Positions 18,601-26,100 of a stretch of DNA of 64,000 nt are shown piece after piece. The notes under the pieces were generated by a model. The model was given only the letters and a program-made list of their open reading frames with translations. It was not told the DNA's origin and did no database searches. The translations under genes were made by a program, and so were the position numbers. The stretch comes from an uncultured Candidatus Saccharibacteria bacterium (GTDB lineage: Bacteria > Patescibacteriota > Saccharimonadia > Saccharimonadales > Saccharimonadaceae): positions 1-64,000 of the forward strand of contig CAMJKD010000001.1 of assembly GCA_946406315.1 (NCBI GenBank), read 5' to 3'. The stretch's first letter is position 1. Each line of letters begins with the position of its first letter.

Positions 18601-20883
18601 ATTATACAGAGTCAGTTGCCAGAGACTACGAACGAAAACATAAGTAGTGACCTTACGCCAGTATTGAAGTCTAGCTACAAGGTTAGCTATGAAGCGAATT
18701 TACCGAATGATTGTGGCTTGTATGGAGGCACACTGCCGGTAGAGCAGACCTATTCGCCGCTTTCAATAGTACAAAAGTCTAGCAATGTACTGACTTGCGA
18801 CGGCTATAACTTTGCTGGTTGGGTAGTAGCCGAAGGTGATCCAAAAAATATTAATGATGACTACTTTAAGATTCTAGAGGATGACGTAGTACTTCGCGCC
18901 ATTTGGTCTAAAGTTTCCATTTCCAAGAGCATGGATGGAGAAGTAAAGGAAGAAGTAACGGCGGTCCTAAATACTGGACGGAACATAAATGTGGCGCTGA
19001 AAAAACTTTCTGGTCAAACCAGTGCGAACTATTCGACTAATAACACCACCATTACAGCCGTAAAGCCTGCTTCTACTATGTCTTCCGTACAACAAGCGAA
19101 TGCTTCTACTATCTCTGCATCTAATTCTCCCGTACCAATCTATGCCTGGTTTGATGATACCGATGGCACTATCTATATTTATTTCGAGGCAGATAAGATT
19201 AAGGCGGGCGCTGACCTGCGTAGATTATTCTATGGCTTCAAGAGCCTGAACGATATCTCCGCGCTTTCTGCTTGGGATACTTCGAGTGTTACTAATATGA
19301 GCGAAATGTTCTACAACGCCTCCAGCCTTACAAATATAGACGCTCTTACCGATTGGGATACTTCAAAAGTAACTGATATGGGCGGTATGTTCAGTGGCAC
19401 TAAAATTACGAATATAGACGCGCTTTCTGGTTGGGATACTTCAAAAGTTACTACTATGCAGTCTATGTTCTCTAGTGCCTACAGCCTTGCAAATATAGAT
19501 GGCGCAACCGATTGGGATACTTCAAAAGTTACTACTATGCAGTCTATGTTCTCTAGTGCCTACAGCCTTGCAAATATAGATGGCGCAACCGGTTGGGATA
19601 CTTCAAAGGTTACTACTATGAGCTCTATGTTCAGTGGCACCTCTAGTCTCACAGATATAGACGCTCTTACCGATTGGAATACTTCGAGTGTGACTAATAT
19701 GAGCTCTATGTTCTATAACGCAAAAGCCCTGACTAATATAGACGCTCTTACCGATTGGAATACTTCGAGAGTGACTAATATGAGCTCTATGTTCAGTGGC
19801 ACCTCTAGTCTCACGAGTATTGACGGCGCCTCTAACTGGGATACTTCGAAAGTTACTACTATGAGCTATATGTTCGATGGCGCCTCTAGCCTTGCCAATA
19901 TAGACGGCGCTTCTAACTGGGATACTTCGAGTGTTACTAATATGGGCTCTATGTTCGGTGGCACTAAAATTAGCAATATAGATGCGCTTTCCGACTGGAA
20001 TACTTCGAAAGTTACTACTATGGAGTCTATGTTCTCTGGCGCCTCTAGTTTGACTAATATAGACGGCGCATCCGACTGGAATACTTCAAAAGTTACTACT
20101 ATGTATCAGATGTTCCAAAACGCATCTAGTCTTACGAACATCGATGGCGCGTCTAACTGGGATACTTCGAAAGTTACTACTATGAGCTATATGTTCCGCA
20201 GCGCCTCCAGCCTTACAGACATTGATGGTGCATCCGGTTGGGATACTTCAAAGGTTACTAGTATGTACTATATGTTCAATAGCGCAAAAACACTAACCAA
20301 TATAGACGGCGCATCTGACTGGGATACTTCGAGTGTTACTACTATGAACGCTATGTTCCGCAGCGCCTCCAGCCTTACAAATATAGATGGTGCATCCGGT
20401 TGGGATACTTCTGGCGTTACTAATATGAGCTATATGTTCTATGAAACTAAAATTGCCAATATAGATGGCGCATCCGACTGGGATACTTCAAGTGTTACTA
20501 ATATGAGCTATATGTTCTATGGTGCCTCTAGCCTTACAGATATTGATGGCGCATCTAACTGGAATACTTCGAAAGTTACTGATATGAGCTTTATGTTCTG
20601 GGTTGCCTCCAGCCTTACAAACATAGATGGCGCATCCGACTGGGATACTTCAAGTGTTACTAATATGAGCTACATGTTCCGTAACAACTCTAGCCTTACG
20701 AATATCGACGGCGCATCGGGTTGGGATACTTCTAAAGTTGCTAATACATCCAATATGTTCAATGGCTGCAGTAGTATTACCTCATTAAATCCGATCTTTA
20801 ATTGGGATACGTCAAGCCTTACGAATAAAAGCGGTATGTTTAGCGGTATTCCAGCATCCGTAACGCGCCCAGGATGGTATTAG
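15679..20883 (+). CDS. vWA / BspA-repeat surface protein, copy 2 (complete)
   Basis: A 1,734-residue protein from GTG 15679. Order of parts: signal-anchor helix (about 20-42), an ectodomain segment, three InlB-like units (about 230-460), a DUF11-like domain (about 465-575), LTG then a membrane helix (about 585-610), a basic loop, a second membrane helix (about 638-660), a von Willebrand A domain (MIDAS DNSGS about 725; CTNYYDG; FLTDG) to about 900, another InlB-like unit (about 998-1075) and 20 BspA-type units (from about 1193), ending in RPGWY. Two long ectodomains on one membrane hairpin is the likely topology. Adhesion to a host bacterium or tissue is inferred. The first 665 nt are nearly identical to copy 3. 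Confidence 0.9.
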   Translation: MSGGIFSRKRLTQVDRIRKNIRIFAVLILGAILSCIVFKSFAEIIDDVRVDVDADLTYYLNVKEDGIDATGIESSDAQIANVLGGRVNVTDKIPEGLVFQGFVTTSDGTIGAVSRADNSIQCPGKVIDDTNEETVDTGTWNNDHTEYYYHGLHYNANTRTVSFSAEKIKAGCQLTVGIITKTPATIDDPNTTPIETRRDFYNTAFAAERGLTATSNTVHAFIGDSSATLYDVTYAYEGDIPAGAPTTPSEESYAQDSTVPVNANPILEGYTFSGWTTTDATVTDGTFPMPNRNVRLVGLWTKNPEGTKYNVTYVINGEKPADFMPPVGKQYEAGVSVPLDSTEANANIDGYRFSGWSTTDATLSETGFTMPSQDVTIVGSFERISYKVCYAFEGAIIPAGASVPPCEDHYPGDTVTTAANPVAAGYDFLGWYKNATFTMPEENVTIYGEWAETLGTFTPQISKSLVDAQTEYIYGETVKFKITVRNPESFAIKDVYLQEELDGAVFTAPNDNSYTVKTNTIAVIPSIPADSSVDVYAEYKVTENRTQTLTNIVELTGALADNHTLDTSQEYKATIDFNTVPEPVPLTGIIFNALPYIGLIVLGVSIIFIVAISSRKFDLLGKLTAVSRRINPHKIFKYSLPCFAVIGILIGVTLVKNVAAGHYTEVIKSVELTSQHTNYSNNEPGSWNVTKSAKWIEQGKARITFDVDTIAKVAEGTHTDIVMVLDNSGSMSGDKIAQVKHDATELIESVLSDSNNRIGLVSFNSDAAKLSNLTSDKTTLIDLVNGLDTPGCTNYYDGFLKAEEILEGYTKQEDRELILLFLTDGYPNEQTPNEIPEYQALKAKYPYMTINGIQYEMGDEVLDPIKQISDNQFIANINSLGNVLFEASISPYTYENFTLTDYINNEYWDVDSVDEIEASIGEANLTHEGTVPVVTWVMNEVLRSGRSARLTIDVTLKNAGEIEDETLLPTNDHEIIQSQLPETTNENISSDLTPVLKSSYKVSYEANLPNDCGLYGGTLPVEQTYSPLSIVQKSSNVLTCDGYNFAGWVVAEGDPKNINDDYFKILEDDVVLRAIWSKVSISKSMDGEVKEEVTAVLNTGRNINVALKKLSGQTSANYSTNNTTITAVKPASTMSSVQQANASTISASNSPVPIYAWFDDTDGTIYIYFEADKIKAGADLRRLFYGFKSLNDISALSAWDTSSVTNMSEMFYNASSLTNIDALTDWDTSKVTDMGGMFSGTKITNIDALSGWDTSKVTTMQSMFSSAYSLANIDGATDWDTSKVTTMQSMFSSAYSLANIDGATGWDTSKVTTMSSMFSGTSSLTDIDALTDWNTSSVTNMSSMFYNAKALTNIDALTDWNTSRVTNMSSMFSGTSSLTSIDGASNWDTSKVTTMSYMFDGASSLANIDGASNWDTSSVTNMGSMFGGTKISNIDALSDWNTSKVTTMESMFSGASSLTNIDGASDWNTSKVTTMYQMFQNASSLTNIDGASNWDTSKVTTMSYMFRSASSLTDIDGASGWDTSKVTSMYYMFNSAKTLTNIDGASDWDTSSVTTMNAMFRSASSLTNIDGASGWDTSGVTNMSYMFYETKIANIDGASDWDTSSVTNMSYMFYGASSLTDIDGASNWNTSKVTDMSFMFWVASSLTNIDGASDWDTSSVTNMSYMFRNNSSLTNIDGASGWDTSKVANTSNMFNGCSSITSLNPIFNWDTSSLTNKSGMFSGIPASVTRPGWY
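19258..20840 (+). repeat. 20 tandem BspA-type units in copy 2
   Basis: Same 26-27-residue unit as in copy 1; a few units are 26 residues (TKITNIDALSG type). Adjacent units at about 19440-19590 are almost identical in DNA, showing recent expansion. Confidence 0.85.
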
Positions 20884-20888
20884 ACAAA

Positions 20889-20911
20889 AACCACCGGCTG
20901 AGCCAGTGGTT
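20889..20911 (-). terminator. Terminator of the 33-residue peptide gene
   Basis: AACCACTGG-CTCAG-CCGGTGGTT followed by TTTTTG on the minus strand. Read on the plus strand it could slow transcription out of copy 2 but has no T-run. Confidence 0.55.
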
Positions 20912-20929
20912 TCATACTACAACTAAGAG

Positions 20930-21031
20930 TCAATTCTTCAACGGACTCTTTTGCTTCATTCTTTTAAGCTTTCTATTTAGCTTAGTTCGCCCCCATTGAG
21001 GATGTATCCACCAACCTATTCTCTCGAACAT
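20930..21031 (-). CDS. Basic 33-residue peptide with own promoter
   Basis: ATG at 21031 on the minus strand follows AGGAGG with 6-nt spacing. The product is 33 residues, Trp-containing and strongly basic, from MFERIGWW to KSPLKN. Upstream TTGGTT and TATACT (21049-21054) are 18 bp apart, and a terminator follows the stop. The neat unit of promoter, SD, ORF and terminator argues for a real gene, but no family is recognised. The rest of 20912-21248 contains only this unit and a second hairpin. Confidence 0.5.
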   Translation of the reverse strand: MFERIGWWIHPQWGRTKLNRKLKRMKQKSPLKN

Positions 21032-21126
21032 ATCGATCCTCCTGTTTAAGTATACGGATTTAAGATAACTCGAACCAAAAGACTAAGAAAGCATTCGTCA
21101 AAACTCGAAAAAATCATTGACATAGC

Positions 21127-21164
21127 AAAAAGCCACATCCAAGAATTTCTTGAATGTGGCTTTT
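21127..21164. terminator. Bidirectional terminator
   Basis: AAAAGCCACAT-C-CAAG pairs with CTTG-A-ATGTGGCTTTT with one mismatch and has a run of A on the left and T on the right. Confidence 0.7.
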
Positions 21165-21248
21165 CTGGCATTGAAAATCCATCAAATATATCGACTTGCT
21201 CGAACGATTCAAAATTTTTTAAACAAAATAGTTCGAGTAAGGTACTTT

Positions 21249-21324
21249 TGGTGGAGTGTAGGAGATTCGAACTCCTGACCTACTGATTGCGAACCAGTCG
21301 CTCTACCAACTGAGCTAACACCCC
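21249..21324 (-). tRNA. tRNA-Ala (anticodon CGC), CCA encoded
   Basis: On the minus strand the cloverleaf has acceptor GGGGTGT/ACACTCC containing the G3-U70 wobble that marks alanine tRNAs, anticodon loop TTCGCAA (CGC, reads GCG) and T loop TTCGAAT. TATAAT lies 14 nt upstream. Confidence 0.95.
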
Positions 21325-21437
21325 AAGTGGATAGGGTTATTATAGCACTAATAAGTATAATAATGCTATTATGTTAGGTAGTCGTAATAGGTACGAAGTT
21401 CTTCATATGGTAAAAATGCGGAAAAGGGGGTGATAAA

Positions 21438-21926
21438 ATGACCGCATGGCTGACAGGTTTGAGTACGAGAGATTCGATTCTTCTTTTTTCTCATGTGATG
21501 GGTTTTATTACGAATAATGGTGATGATATTGAATATTTTCAACTCGGAGTTGCATTAGACTATTATGGCAAGACGAGTTGCTTTCGTGAGCTAAGACAAA
21601 CTGATATAGGATTGTCAACAATTGGTTATGAGATTGGTGATTATTATCGAATAATCTTTGAAACCTCATATGTGAAAAATGGTTCTGGTCTGTATCCGGA
21701 AGTTGATTTGAAGATATTAGTGGTCGACAAACGTGGATGCAAGAATTCGGATATGTCATTAGAGAATGCGTCTTCAGGGGCGGACGTAAAGTTTAAAGCG
21801 GGATGTAGGTATCGTTGCGATGCTTTAGGCGGTGTGACGCTATCTTCGGATCAGGTGTCGCATATCATTAGGACATTAAGCAAGCTGAAGGAGGAGTGCG
21901 ATAGACGGGATTATTTCTTAGAGTAG
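21438..21926 (+). CDS. Hypothetical protein, 162 residues
   Basis: ATG 21438 follows a purine-rich AAGGGGG. The product is soluble, acidic, with no signal peptide or membrane segment; it contains six Cys residues and a C-terminal helix (SSDQVSHIIRTLSKLKEEC). I recognise no family. It is a single-gene unit closed by the terminator at 21973. Confidence 0.6.
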   Translation: MTAWLTGLSTRDSILLFSHVMGFITNNGDDIEYFQLGVALDYYGKTSCFRELRQTDIGLSTIGYEIGDYYRIIFETSYVKNGSGLYPEVDLKILVVDKRGCKNSDMSLENASSGADVKFKAGCRYRCDALGGVTLSSDQVSHIIRTLSKLKEECDRRDYFLE

Positions 21927-21972
21927 TCGTATTAATTATGTCTTGAGTGTTTGGATTTGCAGTAAAAATGAG

Positions 21973-22001
21973 ATGCCGCGACGGTGGGTTGCGGCATTTT
22001 T
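21973..22001 (+). terminator. Rho-independent terminator
   Basis: ATGCCGC pairs with GCGGCAT across an 11-nt loop and is followed by TTTTT. Confidence 0.85.
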
Positions 22002-22020
22002 CTTGGTATAATTTTGATGT

Positions 22021-22824
22021 ATGAAAGAGAAAATATCGGCTGTAATAAAGGATATAGAATTGTATACCGGTAATAAATTGGAACAGACGGAGAAGTTGTT
22101 TTTTACGGATGGGGCGACTGATGCGGTAGTGTTTTGTTTGGATAATCGTTATTTAGTCAAGATCACGGATTTAAACACGGTAAAAACGCAGGTTGAGTTT
22201 TTGAATAGTAACGTAGATGGGGCATTTCAGAAATTAGTATGTTTTAGCGATGAATTGTGCTATTTATGTTTTGAATTTATTAATGGTGTGCGTTTTAATG
22301 AAGTCGTACTAGACTCGCGCGATGTGGTTGAACAGATAGCGCGAATCGTGGGGCGGTATCGTAAATATCCGCATGATGGTTATGGTTTTTTAAATGAAGA
22401 GCACATTTCGTGGCGAGCGTTTTTGCTAGATGAGATTGAATATGCGAGACGGAATATTAAAGAAATATCGACGGAAAAAGTTATGACTGCGTTAGAAATA
22501 GCGGGGCGCGATAATCCTGAGCAATACTTATTGCACGGTGATTTTGGAACACATAATTTTCTAATTGAGGACGGAAAGATTCGCGTAATTGATCCAATGC
22601 CGGCAGTAGGCGACTATCTATACGATTTTTATTTCGCTTTACTCTCGAATGTGGATATTTTTTTGGAATTGGGCACAGATTATGTCTATAGTTTCTTTGC
22701 GAACCGAAATTTGGAGTATAAAAAGGCGCTCGCAATTGTAGTGCTATATGTGCGCATGAGTAGAGCGACCTTGTACGACAAGGATAAACTGCAATCTTAT
22801 GTACAGCTATATGAGCAAATTTAG
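22021..22824 (+). CDS. APH-like phosphotransferase (aminoglycoside/choline kinase fold)
   Basis: A 267-residue kinase-fold protein. The catalytic loop HGDFGTHNFL (about 176-185) matches the HGDxxxxN motif and IDPMPAVGDYLYDF (about 193-206) matches the metal-binding D and following helix of PF01636. An N-lobe lysine lies in RYLVKITD. The substrate is unknown; such genes phosphorylate antibiotics, sugars or choline-like alcohols. TATAAT is 8 nt before the ATG with no SD, so the transcript is probably leaderless. Its 3' end overlaps a small gene on the other strand by 3 nt. Confidence 0.8.
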   Translation: MKEKISAVIKDIELYTGNKLEQTEKLFFTDGATDAVVFCLDNRYLVKITDLNTVKTQVEFLNSNVDGAFQKLVCFSDELCYLCFEFINGVRFNEVVLDSRDVVEQIARIVGRYRKYPHDGYGFLNEEHISWRAFLLDEIEYARRNIKEISTEKVMTALEIAGRDNPEQYLLHGDFGTHNFLIEDGKIRVIDPMPAVGDYLYDFYFALLSNVDIFLELGTDYVYSFFANRNLEYKKALAIVVLYVRMSRATLYDKDKLQSYVQLYEQI

Positions 22825-22985
22825 CTGTTTTGCAAACTTGTACTAGCGGCAGCTTCAACGCTTAATTGTTGATGCTGGATAAGAATTGCGACCGCAACGA
22901 GCAGAACGATTGCGGCAATAATTCCGATCATGCCCACTAGCCAAAGTTTTGATTCTTTTTCGTGTTTGTTTTGAACTTGGCTCAT
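22821..22985 (-). CDS. Small single-pass membrane protein, 54 residues
   Basis: On the minus strand ATG 22985 opens a 54-codon frame ending at TAA 22821-22823. It has a charged N-terminus (MSQVQNKHEKESK), one long hydrophobic helix (WLVGMIGIIAAIVLLVAVAI, about 15-34) and a short Ser/Ala tail. TACAAT (22997-22992) is exactly 6 nt before the start, the same leaderless arrangement as other first genes here. Function unknown. Confidence 0.65.
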   Translation of the reverse strand: MSQVQNKHEKESKLWLVGMIGIIAAIVLLVAVAILIQHQQLSVEAAASTSLQNS

Positions 22986-23050
22986 GGTTTGATTGTACTA
23001 CAAATATATTATTAGGGTAGTAGTTTTTTGCGGAAAATATTGTAATAATC

Positions 23051-23079
23051 TTGCGTGGGTGGGGCATTCTTGCTATACT
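23051..23079 (+). promoter_or_regulatory. Promoter of the large adhesin gene
   Basis: TTGCGT and TATACT are separated by 17 bp, with TGC before the -10. The leader to the start is about 60 nt and holds the SD GGAGGG. Confidence 0.7.
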
Positions 23080-23144
23080 AACCGTAAGTGGAATGTGCGA
23101 GTTGATTAATTGTTAACTTTTGATGCCTTGGGAGGGGCATAAAA

Positions 23145-26100
23145 TTGATGAGAACAATTCGCAGAAACATGTTGAAACGTCAGAGGCGCGTGTTTTTGGC
23201 AGTCTTTTCGTTAATCTTAGTTGCCACACTTAGTTATATTGTGGTCATTAATCCGCTTTTTTCCTATGCGGAGTCGCAATACATGACTGCTGCTATAGTT
23301 GACGATGATGGGACTGTAGACTTCTCCCCAGGGATTGATGGTGCCGTGGCGGATATGAGTTTTTCTAATGATGGCGATTGGTCTGTAAAGACAAATGTTT
23401 ACGATTTGAAAATTACATTAAATAATTTACCAATAGGTGAGAAGAAACTTGAGACTATCGTTTCGGCGGGTATGGTGTGGATTGATGATGGGGCTAGCGA
23501 TGAGAATCTTCGCGCTCAGCTTGATTCTGAAAAATACGAAAATGGTATTCAAAAAACCGAGCTTGCGCATGAGCCCATACTAAACTATACTTTTCCAAAT
23601 TCTGGCTCTAGAACGTACTATCTAGCTGAGGGTGTTACGGCCGTTACTTTTAATCTAAAAATTGGTGTTGATACGCTAATTGACCTAGACAGTGTGACTG
23701 ATGCATTTTTGGCGAATTTATACATTAATGACGTTAAGGGCGAATCGGCGCATCTATCCGTTAGTGCTCCTCAGGGCAGAAATCCTGGCGGTCGCTTTAA
23801 TAAGACATCGCAGCATATTTATGTTAAGAGCGGGGAAACTCATCAATCATATGAGAACTATTATCGACTCATTTATTATACGTTAATAAAAGGAAGGAGG
23901 GGTGTTAAACGCTTAGTTAAAGAAAGCAAAATCACCATGACGGTGGATGATCCTGCGATGAAAATTGTTCTTACTACAAATAGCAGCAATACTGTATATA
24001 GTATAGATAACAGTAGGGCGGATGAGGGGGTTTACGTTATCACGAGAACGCCGTCGGTTGCTACCGAGGATGGTGCAGCTTTGCCATATGCGGTAGTGAT
24101 TCCGGAAGATGCGGAGCCTGGTAAGATTTATACCGTTACTAGTACTGGGGACACGGTATCGTATCAGGTTGAAGGTGTTTCGGATAGAGTTCCGTTTGCT
24201 AATCGGCAGGTTGTGCAGTATGAAGTTTTACCTAACGAAGAAGATGTGACAATCGGATGGGGTAGCAAGGATCCATCTAATGTAGGATCGGCTCATGATA
24301 CCAGATATAATAGCACCGTATATGCGGATGGATATTCTCAGGGGATGTTAGGTGTGGGGTATATAAATAATAGAGGTAGCGAGGATAGTGCACCTAAGAG
24401 GATGCGTATGGAGTTTGATACTTCCGTTTTGGGCGTTATGGGTGTAGGGTTGGCCTGTGAACCGCGGAAAAATGTTTCTACTGTTCATGTGGAAACGAAA
24501 AGCGGTGTTAGCAAGGATGTAGAATTGAATAAAAGGTGTAATAATACGGGTTATTTAGCTAATATTACGTATAGCGACTTTGGTCTCGAGCGATATGACT
24601 ATATATCTAAGATAGAATATAATGTTGGAGTTGTACCAGCCGGTACACAATTAACGTACGATTCCTCGAGTATGATAGGTTTTGCATATGTGGGTAAACT
24701 ATTGCGCGATGATGTTTCTGGCGAGGCGAAAATTGAGGTTTTCAACCAGGATAATGCGGAAGTAACTACTGGTATCGCTACTATAACTACCGCTAAGACT
24801 AAGGTCGGCTCGATAGATATCGCGAATATACCTAGCACGCAAGTTGTCAATGCGGGTGATTCTTTGAATTTTGCTGCAACTATTAAACCGTGGGCGGCTG
24901 GTCCGATTTATAATACGACGGTTAGAAATCCAATTATTTACATTCGCCAAGAAGTCAAGGATGCGATGGGTAATTTTCTGCCAATTTCTAGTCTTAAAAT
25001 TACCACTGGGAGTGGACGTGGGGGTGAGGATATTACGCATCTTTTTGGTCAAATTACGTATGAAGATACCGAAACTGCAAGAGTGTACAAAATTGATGGC
25101 CGAAATGTTACGAATGGGAAAGCTGGACTATTTGCAGTTTATATTGGCGAAGACGGGAAGTGGCACGGAAGTGTAGGCTTCAATATTTCATGGTCAATAA
25201 ACACTAATATAACTACACCTGACCAGCAGTACAATATTGCGAATTTGATATTTGCACAAGACCCCGACACGACTAGCAACATGAACTCCCATAGCCATAG
25301 AGGTGACCCCTTTAATCTTAGTGGTTCGTCGAAAAATACCGTTTATCCCTCTACTGCTGACTATTACCAAATACGTGGCTGGACTTCTATTGGCGTAGAG
25401 AATGCCGGTAAGCACACTAGCTCTGACGGTTGGCTGACTTGGAGTGAAGGTTCTAATCCGATTACTATCGGCTCTTCTGAAGGTTCTCTCGCAGATATGA
25501 AGGCTACCATGATTAATAATTCTGGCGTAGAAGTTGCAGGTCCAACCACCATTTATTTCCCAATTCCAAAGAAAGATCAGAACTGGAGTAGCCTTAGCTA
25601 TGAGAATAAGGCCTTTGAGTTTTCGACTGCCCTTACTGGTGCTATCTCGAATTCGGATAATGAACACTTTGAGATTGCCTATGGTAAAAATGTTACGCCA
25701 ACGGATAGTGGTACTGATCTCGACAATGAAGCTTCTAAATTTACTACCGATACTACTGGTTGGACTAATGCGGATTGGGAAGCCGTTAACTGTATTAAGA
25801 TTACTGCGTCTAATATTCCAGCCAACCAGCCAGGTACAGTAGATAGCTATGATTTCATTTACAAACTGAAGGTTACTGATGCCGCCAATGCCTCTGATGG
25901 GGCTCTAGACACTTGGCGTCCCATCTACTTCCAGCAACTCACTAACTCTGCTGGTGATGTTTTTGCTGGTTGGTATAAAGGTAGCTACGTATCCATCAAG
26001 CTAGCCGATGGTAAAATTTCTGGTCAGCTCTTTGTAGACGCTAATGAAAATGGTAAAAAAGATGCTGACGAGCAAGAACTTAAAGAGGCTGGTTGGCAAC

